DNA of 64,000 nt. It comes from Solwaraspora sp. WMMA2065 (GTDB taxonomy: Bacteria > Actinomycetota > Actinomycetes > Mycobacteriales > Micromonosporaceae). The position numbers and the translations under genes are program-made. Location: the NCBI RefSeq assembly GCF_030345075.1, contig NZ_CP128361.1, forward strand, positions 3,596,001 to 3,660,000, read 5' to 3'. The notes under the pieces were generated by a model that searched no databases, had not been told where the DNA came from, and worked only from the letters and a program-made list of their open reading frames with translations. Every line of letters starts with the position of its first letter. Position 1 is the stretch's first letter. Shown here piece by piece: positions 58,401 to 64,000 of this stretch.

Positions 58401-60286
58401 GCGGTGCAGTGCAGGTCGGCCGGGGTGTCGTACCAGATCCGGTAGTTGCTCGGGTCGGTGCTGGTGAAGTTGGCTTCGGTGCAGGTCAGCGAGCCTTCAG
58501 CGAAGCAGCGTTCGGCGACGGTGAAGGAGACCCGGGCCAGCGGCGCGGCCGAGTAGACGCTGTCGGCGCGCTGGCCGTAGTCGATCCGGGTCAGGTAGCC
58601 GCCCCGGTCGTAGCGGACCGGGTCCTTGAAGTTGAAGTTGCGGGCGTAGTAGTTGGTCTCCTTCGCCCACCACAGGCTCATCGCGTTGCCGTGGACGTCC
58701 TCGACGTAGTCGAGGGACCAGCGCCACGCCTGGGTGCAGGCCGACCCGGCCCAGTTGCCGACCTGGTAGCAGGGTTCACCCGGGTGGTTGCCGTAGACGG
58801 GGGCGGTGAGCACCGAGTTGGTCACCGGGTCGCCGGACGACCAGCCGGGCAGCCGGTGCCGACCGAACCAGTGCCGGGTGCCGTCGCGGGTGGTGACCAC
58901 CCAGTACTCGCCGTCGGCGTCGCCGTTGGCCAGCCCGGAGTCCTTGAGTAGCTGCACCTTGGAGCCGTCGCCGTTGGCGGTGATCCAGGTTTGCTCGTCG
59001 TCGTCGAGGACAAGTTCGGTGGTCATCCCGCCCAGCGACAGGGTGGCGTTGTTCGACCCCCAGCACAGGTCACCGGTGCGGTGGCTGGCGTTGTTGGAGC
59101 CGGCCTTCTTCGAGTCCTGCCGGCAGTTGGCGTAGCTGCGGGTGATTGACCCGGCGGCGTAGTCCCAGCCGTCGCCGATCCAGGAGGCCTGGTTGTTGGT
59201 GGCCGAGGTCCGCCCGTCCACCGACTGCGACGAGTACGACAGGTTGACCTGCGGCATCAGCCCGCCGGAGGTCTCCGGCACCTGCACCTGGTAGCCGTAG
59301 GTGAACGCGCCGGAGGAGGAACCGGCCGCCCAGGAGCCGGAGGAGAGCAGCGGGGTGGCGGTGTAGTCGCCGGCCGCTGACGCGCCGGTGTCCAGTACGC
59401 CGACCACACTCGACGACGTGGCGGACGTGGTGGCCCGGCCTGCTGCGGGCTCGCCCGCCAGCAGCGCGCTGACCGGGACGGTGCCGCGGACCACGCGCCG
59501 GGTCGACGCCACCGAGACCTGGCTCGGTGCCGGGGTGAACTCGCCGGTCCCGGTGATGCCGGCACCGCCGGCCTGTGGTCCGGCGCTGCGGCCGGTGCTG
59601 CCGTCGGCGGTGGCGCAGTCGCCACTGTCCGGGGCGTCGTAGACGCATTCGGGCAGCAGCAGGAAGCCGAACCGGTCGGCGGCCTGCGGCCCGTACAGGT
59701 CGGCGAAGGTGGTGTAGTCGACGGTCAGCGCGACCTCGGCGGCCGGGTCGGCGGTGGCCGGCGGGGTGATCTTCATGATCAGGCCGGCGACACCGGCGGC
59801 CTGGGACGCCTCGGGGGCGGCGAGGCCGACAGCCCAGCTGCCGGCGAGATCGGCCGGGTCGCCATCGGACGGTACGCCGAGCGCGACCGGCAGGTCGTCG
59901 ACGGGCAGCGTCTCACCAGCGGCCAGACCGGTGAGGTCCACGGTGCCGTCGCCGGACTCCCACGGGGTCACGGCCTGCGGTTCGTACGGCACCACCGGTA
60001 CCTCGTCGGCGGTGGTCAGGTCGGATTCGGCTGACTCGTCCTGGCCGACCAGTTCGGCGTCCGGGATGTCCGGCAGGTCGACCTCGATCGCTTCGCGGCT
60101 CATTCCCGGGCCGGGTATCGCCCACGCCTGCGCGGGCAGGACCGTCACCACCATGACCGCCGTCAGCAGGAGCGTGCCGCCCCGGCTGGCAAGCCGTCGG
60201 CCGAGCCGGCGTGCTCTGGTACGGGTGGCTCGGTCACCGGCGGCTCGGCGGTCCAGCTGCCAGGACTGTGGACCGGTTCCACGCAT
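52457..60286 (-). CDS. Secreted RHS/YD-repeat polymorphic toxin with ricin-type lectin, HINT and C-terminal tip
   Basis: The 2609-residue protein (ATG at 60286 after GGAGTC; a weaker GTG lies at 60391) has a signal peptide (residues about 22-56, ending AQAWA), an SpvB-like leading region, and YD/RHS repeats over most of its length (for example TYDHRDRPLTSTNARG). A ricin B-type lectin segment (54575-54955, VGKCLDLQAG, QVQLYECNG) precedes the RHS core (RLYDPVVGRFLSADPV, SNGYAYAHNNPVTHADPSG). A HINT processing domain (about 52862-53372, SCPLNNSFTPGT to TPVLVHNC) and a 134-residue tip (52457-52861) with GHTSASQRKPVIMAG and FSGHYWPGG follow. RHS shells encapsulate and release the tip toxin. The tip recalls an effector-type family of unclear activity. 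Confidence 0.88.
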   Translation of the reverse strand: MRGTGPQSWQLDRRAAGDRATRTRARRLGRRLASRGGTLLLTAVMVVTVLPAQAWAIPGPGMSREAIEVDLPDIPDAELVGQDESAESDLTTADEVPVVPYEPQAVTPWESGDGTVDLTGLAAGETLPVDDLPVALGVPSDGDPADLAGSWAVGLAAPEASQAAGVAGLIMKITPPATADPAAEVALTVDYTTFADLYGPQAADRFGFLLLPECVYDAPDSGDCATADGSTGRSAGPQAGGAGITGTGEFTPAPSQVSVASTRRVVRGTVPVSALLAGEPAAGRATTSATSSSVVGVLDTGASAAGDYTATPLLSSGSWAAGSSSGAFTYGYQVQVPETSGGLMPQVNLSYSSQSVDGRTSATNNQASWIGDGWDYAAGSITRSYANCRQDSKKAGSNNASHRTGDLCWGSNNATLSLGGMTTELVLDDDEQTWITANGDGSKVQLLKDSGLANGDADGEYWVVTTRDGTRHWFGRHRLPGWSSGDPVTNSVLTAPVYGNHPGEPCYQVGNWAGSACTQAWRWSLDYVEDVHGNAMSLWWAKETNYYARNFNFKDPVRYDRGGYLTRIDYGQRADSVYSAAPLARVSFTVAERCFAEGSLTCTEANFTSTDPSNYRIWYDTPADLHCTAGQKCWNASPAFFTRKRLDRITTSAQRQPGSTALQTVDEYRLKQSFPILRTGLNTALWLESVTRTGYGRSGNPDDKIALNAVRFEANPDDMPNRVRRDDRPNFSRLRIGRVINEYGGETIVTYKQPTGACDTGTGLPGKNDTAALKANTRLCYPSYWHPDPAVEDIDWFHKYVVDTVEELPAVDGAYPTVTRYSYADAGWKLAEQEFTKKSTRTYSRFAGFGQVTVITGDDDPAVGSRRSKSVTRYFRGLGDTVDVHDIDGVLIASDAEPFAGRIAEELTYTSADDADAAWLTRSITVPAATELARRDRDDGLSPLRAWRVTEPRQITYTRSSGTGDDTRTQRVVEARTTYETMYGLPTHVESRGDTGRPGDESCTYVDYLHRADQHVIGMTRQLRTSPTLCADADFDDLTTLSSASRVGYDGQPYGTALAASTRALVTGSWSLKADGSGFQSDGTVAFDAIGRVVSRTDPDGRTSTTTFEPATGQAYEVVERNSLGHEQTVEVDPGRGVAVRSTDPNGHVSQSTYDPLGRLVEVWAPGRTPTAGAVPDFSAEYHLPAGKPPYVVTRSRGHENRVETAVTLYDGLGRERQSQQEAVGGGRLISDTLYNTSGEVWQTNNAYYAEGAPSGGLFTPLADTAVPNATRYTYDGLGRVVTEMPVLRGTEAPERATRYEYGTDHSTVINPAGSPSYRTYSDAIGRTVRVDTFTDAARTEFTTMRYGYHPRGQLASATHSADPDRPWTWSYDQRGRLVTANDPDSGSTTLTYDHRDRPLTSTNARGVTVWNGYDELSRPTQQRLDGPGGTLLAEYGYDTAPGGIGLPAAATRYTDGLAYTQQVGGYTDDYQPTSTTLTLPQSVADMWGLAESYTYGYAYTDTGLPASVDLPAVGRMPAEQVLVRYTADGLPLSVSGQDWYGAETVYSPYGQVLRSTLGAQPHRVWTTASYDDASGALTDQRVFREQTGDQAIVGGNLVSHRSYGYDAAGNVTAIREHAAGIQERQCFGYDPLGQLTEAWTAADQTSCAVAPAAASVAAGPDGAGYWQEYSYDLLGNRSELVEKDLGGDTGKDATTTYGYGGADGSQPRTLTSVRKDYVTPAGAQVTAEAERLYEATGETRSVRSVSSGDVQELTWTYDGQVERIAGQGGGGGTAYVGVVGKCLDLQAGFAVAGQQVQLYECNGTTAQRWSFTVVDGQPDSDLGTLRVYDDWCVQPDGDTAGSAVQLRVCDGTAAQRLTRTVAGQLRHTGSGLCLAVDGGATVNSTPVVLAVCDAAATGQVWSAQDETRHVYGPDGARLLTVQDRRATLHLADAVVTVAAGGVNVNSQRSYAVPGGGMLRYAYGSASVQLAAVAADHQGSPYAEVGSTLSGMPVRILKRDPFGNPRAVDVLATNLKTRAGFLGATPDEASGYTPLGARLYDPVVGRFLSADPVLDVADPLQSNGYAYAHNNPVTHADPSGLSISLTASERAAALAGAGLSTAQVAQARSAAGRSMTSVILSVAWDVLKEFIGLNAALGCFGGDVWSCVDLITEFVPAFKLFKAFGRIVKAVERTFSAIRAWQKAKTAAQAVLRAARAAETVALNAKKAAAERAKRAAQAAAKKAADKANTTSNKAVNASKKTGNPVQKQAQAKTNPKASTAGSSGGGGRASAGGGSGKASSKPGGNTGASSRSNGGSSGGGDKPADSCPLNNSFTPGTKVLMADGTTTPIEQVKPGDKVIATDPETGTTSIETVTATITGDGVKHLVTITIDTDGQHDDEGRDPDTTNGHSDPGVAQITATDGHPFWVPELDEWIDATHLQPGQWLHTSSGTWVQITAIHRWTTPRATVHNLTISRVHTYHVVAGNTPVLVHNCGSEEGEGPARLWHVGEGGADSDQQARIPESSWTTSGGNLTPGEEYVFVVMPDWSVRAIGYSAHDEVGHTSASQRKPVIMAGEFTVGRDGNIVKYGNFSGHYWPGGSILKSIAQRALTSSGFDVSGAKWVQYKPPR

Positions 60287-60722
60287 GCGCGTCGACTCCC
60301 AGGCGCGAAGAGAAGGTGCGGACGGACCGCGAGAGCACACGCCGGGTGTGGGGCACGGTCGTGAGCACTCTGCGTCAAGTTGATCTGACACTCAAGTGAG
60401 CGGCAGGTTGACGGCAGGGATCTGAGTGAACTGCGTCACTGGTCAATCACGACCTGTGGTGGCAATCTGCACACAAGGCGTAGAGATCTTGAAATCGCAA
60501 TACATGGATGAGTTGCCACTAGCAAAAGCTGACAAAGACTCGTATTCCGGCGCGGGTGGCGATGCGCACCAGTGGGATATAACAGGTTAGTAACGTTAAA
60601 GAGGGGCGCGTCGACAGTGGTGTCCGTGCGATCGTGTGCGGACTTCTGCCCCGTGGCCGCCGAGCGGGCGCAGTGGTGTCCACATCGTCCCTGCCCACCG
60701 GGTCCCACGGGAGTAGACCGCA
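60287..60722. promoter_or_regulatory. Divergent promoter region of the RHS and DNRLRE genes
   Basis: No convincing gene lies in this 436-base gap. It is more A/T-rich than its surroundings around 60,470-60,600 and should hold promoters for both divergent secreted-protein genes. I found no clear operator. Confidence 0.4.
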
Positions 60723-63700
60723 GTGACCGCGCCTCGCCTGCTCAGCCCATTCACGCGTACGCGCACCAGGCTCACCCTGACCGTCGGTCTGCTGGTGGTC
60801 GCGCTCGTCGCCGCGACGCTGCCCTGGCTGCGGTCCACCATCGACCGGCTCGTCGCCCCGGACCCGGCACCGTCGGCTGGCCCGCTCGACGACTCAGCGG
60901 CCCTGGCCCAGGCCCGCCGCACCGGTGAGGAGGTGCTGATCGACACCGCGACGACCGCCACCTCACTCACCTGGGCCAGACCGGACGGGCAACTGCGTAC
61001 CACCAGCCACGCCATCGCACAGCGGGCCCGCGACACCACCGGGCAGTGGGCGGAACTCGACACCACCCTCACCCGCACCGGTGCGGCCGACCAGGGCCGG
61101 GCCGACGGAGCCGGCCGCAGCCGGGTCACCGACGACGCCGACGGTCTCGGCGTACGGCCGGTCAACGCCCCGGCGCCGGTCCGCTTCTCCAGCGGCGGAC
61201 CGGCCGCCGACCGGTACGCGGCAGCGGACGACCAACCCGCCGACACCACCGACACCACTGACCGGGTGCTGGCCGAGCTGGACCTCGACGGTCACACCAT
61301 CACGTACACCTGGCCCGGTCCGCTACCCGAGCCGGTGCTCGACGGCCCCCGGGCGCTCTACCCCGACGTGCTGCCCGGCGTCGACCTGCTGATGGTGGTA
61401 CGCGACGACGGCGGCGTCGCCCAACTTCTGATCGTCAAGACGCCCGACGCGGCCACGGTGGACTCGGTCCGCCAAATCAACTACGGCCTGCGGTCGGCGA
61501 CCGCTGTCTTCCAGCACGATCCGGTCACCGGCGGGGTCCGGATCCTCGACCCGGCCGACGACGAGGAGATCAGCTCCATCCCCACCCCGTTCGGCTGGGA
61601 CTCCTCCGGACGCAACACGGACGACCCCGACTCGCCCCCGCGTACCTCGGTGGCCACCACGACCGACGTGCTGAGCCTGTCCGGCCTCAGCGGTGCCGAG
61701 CCGGGCTCCAAGGTCGGCCAACTGCCCAGCACACTCGACGGTGACGGCACCGGTGAGGCGCGGCTGCGGCTGGACGCGGCGGCCAGCGGACTGCTGGACG
61801 ACCCCGATGCCCGGTTCCCGATCTTCCTCGATCCGACGATGCGCAGCACCACCCAAGCGTGGGCGACCATCTACAGCCAGCACCCGAATACCAACACCTG
61901 GAACGGCACCAACTTCAACAACGGCAGCACCGTCGCTCGGGTCGGCTACGAGGAGGAGACGCCGCTGCGCGCCCGCACCTTCTGGCGGATGGGATTCAAC
62001 AGCAGCATCGAGGGCGCCACGGTCAGTTCGGCGAGTCTGCGGCTGCTGAACAACCATTCGTGGAGCTGCCAGGCCCGGGAGATGCGGCTGTGGCTCACCG
62101 GTGCGATCTCCTCCGGCACCACCTGGAAGAAGCAGCCGGACTGGATCTCCGAGCAGCAGCGTCGGTCGTTCGCGCATGGCTACAGCAACCAGTGCGCCGA
62201 CGCGTACGTCAGCTTCGACGTGCAGCAGGGGGCCCAGGCCGGCGCGACCAACGGCTGGTCCCAGATCACCTTCGTCATGCGGGCCACCGATGAGGACGAC
62301 ACCCACACCTGGCGCAAGTTCCAGGTCAGTGCGACCGAGCTGACCGTGGTCTACAACCGCAGCCCCAACGAGCCGACCGCCGGCACCATCACACCCGGCG
62401 GAAACTGCGCCCCCGGGCCCGGCGGCGGCACCCTCGTCGCCCGGACCAACCTGGTGCTGGCCGCCACTGGTTCAGACCCGGACGGAAACCTGCGCGGGCT
62501 GCGCTTCCGCTTCTGGCCCACCGGCGGCACGGTGCCCGCCGGGACCCTCGTCACCAGCCTGAGCAGCGGCCGGGGCAGCGTGACGATCCCCGCCACCAGC
62601 CTGGTGGACGGCGTCACCTACTCCTGGGACGTCCGGTCTGAGGACACCGACGGTGCGACATCGTGGTACTTCCCGCCAGGTGATCAACCCTGTCGGATCA
62701 CGATCGACGCCAGCGCGCCACCGGCTCCGGCCGTCACCAGCGACGTGTTCCTGGCCGCCACCCCGGACGGAGCGACCTGGGCAACGGTGAAGTTCGGCCA
62801 GACCGGTCCGGTCACCTTCACCGCCGCCGACGCCGCCCAGTTCAGCTACGCGCTCGGCGGGCGTGAGCTGACATACGTGACCGCCAACTCCGGCACGGCG
62901 ACCGTGCCCGACCTGCGACCCCGACACTCCGGCCCGACCACCCTGCAGGTGTACGCGTACGACGCGGCCGGCAACCGGAGCGCCCGTACCGACCACACCT
63001 TCTACGTACCGCCTCGCGACACCGCCGACGGGCCGGGTGACACCGGCGGTGACGGACGACCCGATCTGACGATCATCGACGCCGACGGCAATCTGCGGAC
63101 CTATCCCAGCGACACCGACGGAGCCCTGTACGGATCCCTGGCGGCGTCGTACAGCGTCGATGGCCAGCTCGACCCGGCTGGTCACTGGTACGACCCGGCG
63201 ACCTCCCAGGTCGCGCTGCTCACCAAGTACGGCGACGCCTTCCCCGGCGACGGCGTGACCGATCTGTTCGTCCGCACCCCCGACGGCGGCTTCTGGATCT
63301 ACCCCGGCGACGGGTACGGCAGCTTCGACGTCGACGACCGGATCCGGGTGCGGTTGCCGGCCGACGCACCGGACCCGGCCATCTGGACCCAGCTCAAGGC
63401 CGTCGGGGACATCACCGGGGACGGTCACCCCGACCTGGTCCTGCGGGCCGGCCCCGCATTCTGGACGTTGAGCGGCTACACCGGAGCCAGCTTCCAGCAG
63501 GCGACCCTGATGGAGGGCACCGCCTGGGCCCGGCGGGAAATCGTCAACGTGGCCGACATCGACCAGGACGGCACCCCGGACCTACTGTGGCGCGACTTGG
63601 ACAACGGCAGAATGTCTGTGCGGCACGGCCTACCTGGCACCGTCGCTGGTAGCGTCGACCTGCACTCGTTGAAGTTGGCCATAAACTCCCGCGACGGTGA

Positions 63701-63908
63701 CGTCTCCTTCGGCACCGGCTGGTCGGCCGCGAGCGTCGACCTGGTGATCGGCGTCCCCGACGTCAACGGCGACGGCATACCCGACATGTGGGCCCGGTGG
63801 ACGTCGGACGGACAACTGCGGGTCTACCATCCCTCCACCTCCGCCGCAGGCACCGCCGTACAGGTTCTTTCAGATGCGGCCTATCCGGGCGTCAAGGGCC
63901 TCGGCTGA
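60723..63908 (+). CDS. Secreted DNRLRE/FG-GAP repeat protein
   Basis: The 1061-residue protein starts with GTG after GGGAGTAG. The N-terminus (LTLTVGLLVVALVAATLPWL) is a signal or anchor. A DNRLRE-type adhesion/domain segment follows in the middle (about residues 370-545: TMRSTTQAWATIYSQHPN, SSASLRLLNNHSWSCQAREMRLWL, and TWRKFQVSATELTVVYN). Fibronectin-type segments come next, and then at least five FG-GAP/VCBS calcium loops (DGRPDLTIIDADGN, GDGVTDLFVRTPDG, ITGDGHPDLVLRAG, DIDQDGTPDLLWRD, DVNGDGIPDMWAR). It is probably surface-bound or released. It diverges from the RHS toxin gene, and proteins of this kind often accompany RHS genes; a partner role is inference. Confidence 0.82.
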   Translation: MTAPRLLSPFTRTRTRLTLTVGLLVVALVAATLPWLRSTIDRLVAPDPAPSAGPLDDSAALAQARRTGEEVLIDTATTATSLTWARPDGQLRTTSHAIAQRARDTTGQWAELDTTLTRTGAADQGRADGAGRSRVTDDADGLGVRPVNAPAPVRFSSGGPAADRYAAADDQPADTTDTTDRVLAELDLDGHTITYTWPGPLPEPVLDGPRALYPDVLPGVDLLMVVRDDGGVAQLLIVKTPDAATVDSVRQINYGLRSATAVFQHDPVTGGVRILDPADDEEISSIPTPFGWDSSGRNTDDPDSPPRTSVATTTDVLSLSGLSGAEPGSKVGQLPSTLDGDGTGEARLRLDAAASGLLDDPDARFPIFLDPTMRSTTQAWATIYSQHPNTNTWNGTNFNNGSTVARVGYEEETPLRARTFWRMGFNSSIEGATVSSASLRLLNNHSWSCQAREMRLWLTGAISSGTTWKKQPDWISEQQRRSFAHGYSNQCADAYVSFDVQQGAQAGATNGWSQITFVMRATDEDDTHTWRKFQVSATELTVVYNRSPNEPTAGTITPGGNCAPGPGGGTLVARTNLVLAATGSDPDGNLRGLRFRFWPTGGTVPAGTLVTSLSSGRGSVTIPATSLVDGVTYSWDVRSEDTDGATSWYFPPGDQPCRITIDASAPPAPAVTSDVFLAATPDGATWATVKFGQTGPVTFTAADAAQFSYALGGRELTYVTANSGTATVPDLRPRHSGPTTLQVYAYDAAGNRSARTDHTFYVPPRDTADGPGDTGGDGRPDLTIIDADGNLRTYPSDTDGALYGSLAASYSVDGQLDPAGHWYDPATSQVALLTKYGDAFPGDGVTDLFVRTPDGGFWIYPGDGYGSFDVDDRIRVRLPADAPDPAIWTQLKAVGDITGDGHPDLVLRAGPAFWTLSGYTGASFQQATLMEGTAWARREIVNVADIDQDGTPDLLWRDLDNGRMSVRHGLPGTVAGSVDLHSLKLAINSRDGDVSFGTGWSAASVDLVIGVPDVNGDGIPDMWARWTSDGQLRVYHPSTSAAGTAVQVLSDAAYPGVKGLG

Positions 63909-64000
63909 CCGCCGCATCGTCGACGTCCGTTGCCGATCTGCAAGTCGAGCCGTTGATAGGGATCCGGGCGCAGCAGTAGTCGCAGCCGTTCGAGCACGGC

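Noticed and set aside
60287-60391. The GTG start at 60391 for the RHS protein
   Set aside because: It lacks a ribosome-binding site and adds 35 residues before the signal peptide; ATG 60286 has GGAGTC upstream. It remains a possibility.
1-64000. CRISPR arrays, tRNA, rRNA or intact transposases
   Set aside because: No regularly spaced repeats of CRISPR type, no cloverleaf-like or ribosomal sequence and no transposase motifs were seen by eye.

Overview
The window is a continuous piece of a very GC-rich actinobacterial genome. The strong third-position GC bias, GTG starts, mycothiol-type enzymes, DUF397/DUF5753 regulator pair and secreted RHS protein fit a filamentous actinomycete, most likely Micromonosporaceae. 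That placement is inference from content, not a database match.

Region 1 (1 to about 7.2 kb) holds mixed metabolic genes: the end of a DsbA/FrnE-like gene, a small membrane protein with an extracellular solute-binding protein, a mycothiol-dependent maleylpyruvate-isomerase-like enzyme, a polytopic membrane protein, an AhpD-like protein, an M20 peptidase, and a carboxylate-amine (glutamate-cysteine) ligase gene broken by an internal deletion and frame change.

Region 2 (about 7.3 to 29.6 kb) is an enediyne biosynthetic locus. Its core is unbV-unbU-pksE-thioesterase-flavin reductase (10.5 to 20.4 kb, + strand), facing a cytochrome P450-unbL operon (20.6 to 22.9 kb, - strand). The 1948-residue iterative synthase shows KS-AT-ACP-KR-DH-PPTase order with catalytic residues in place. 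Around it lie an iodotyrosine-deiodinase-like nitroreductase, a FOXRED2-like flavoprotein, a 104-residue unknown protein, an extended SDR, a mycothiol-type DinB/MDMPI enzyme, an AraC regulator, two CMD/AhpD-type proteins and a classical SDR. No deoxysugar genes, apoprotein, dedicated exporter or obvious self-resistance gene is visible, so part of the cluster or its resistance function may lie outside the window or be unrecognised.

Region 3 (about 29.7 to 39.4 kb) carries an aromatic or phenylpropanoid-type set: a carotenoid/lignostilbene oxygenase family enzyme divergent from a TetR regulator with an unusual phased repeat array between them, a GMC oxidoreductase, an SDR, a DUF899 protein, and a translationally coupled hydroxycinnamoyl-CoA hydratase/lyase-like and 4-coumarate:CoA-ligase-like pair. 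It could be catabolic, or could supply an aryl unit to the enediyne. A degenerate CopC-like protein and a membrane protein also lie here.

Region 4 (39.4 to 46.5 kb) has housekeeping or accessory genes: a ChaB/Rho-N protein, a DUF1622 membrane protein, a coupled pair of M16-type peptidase and helical-repeat protein, an LPxTG surface protein, an HsdR N-terminal remnant, and a SRPBCC-ArsR pair.

Region 5 (46.6 to 52.4 kb) is a defence and regulation patch: a HigBA-type toxin-antitoxin module with a palindrome over its start codon, an orphan XRE antitoxin-like protein, an AAA/DUF4143 ATPase, an XRE-repeat regulator, a DUF5753-DUF397 pair and another XRE protein. Region 6 (52.4 to 63.9 kb) is a divergent pair: a 2609-residue secreted RHS polymorphic toxin (ricin-type lectin, RHS core, HINT, variable tip) and a DNRLRE/FG-GAP secreted protein. 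Several long perfect hairpins mark transcript ends. I saw no tRNA, rRNA, CRISPR array or intact transposase.
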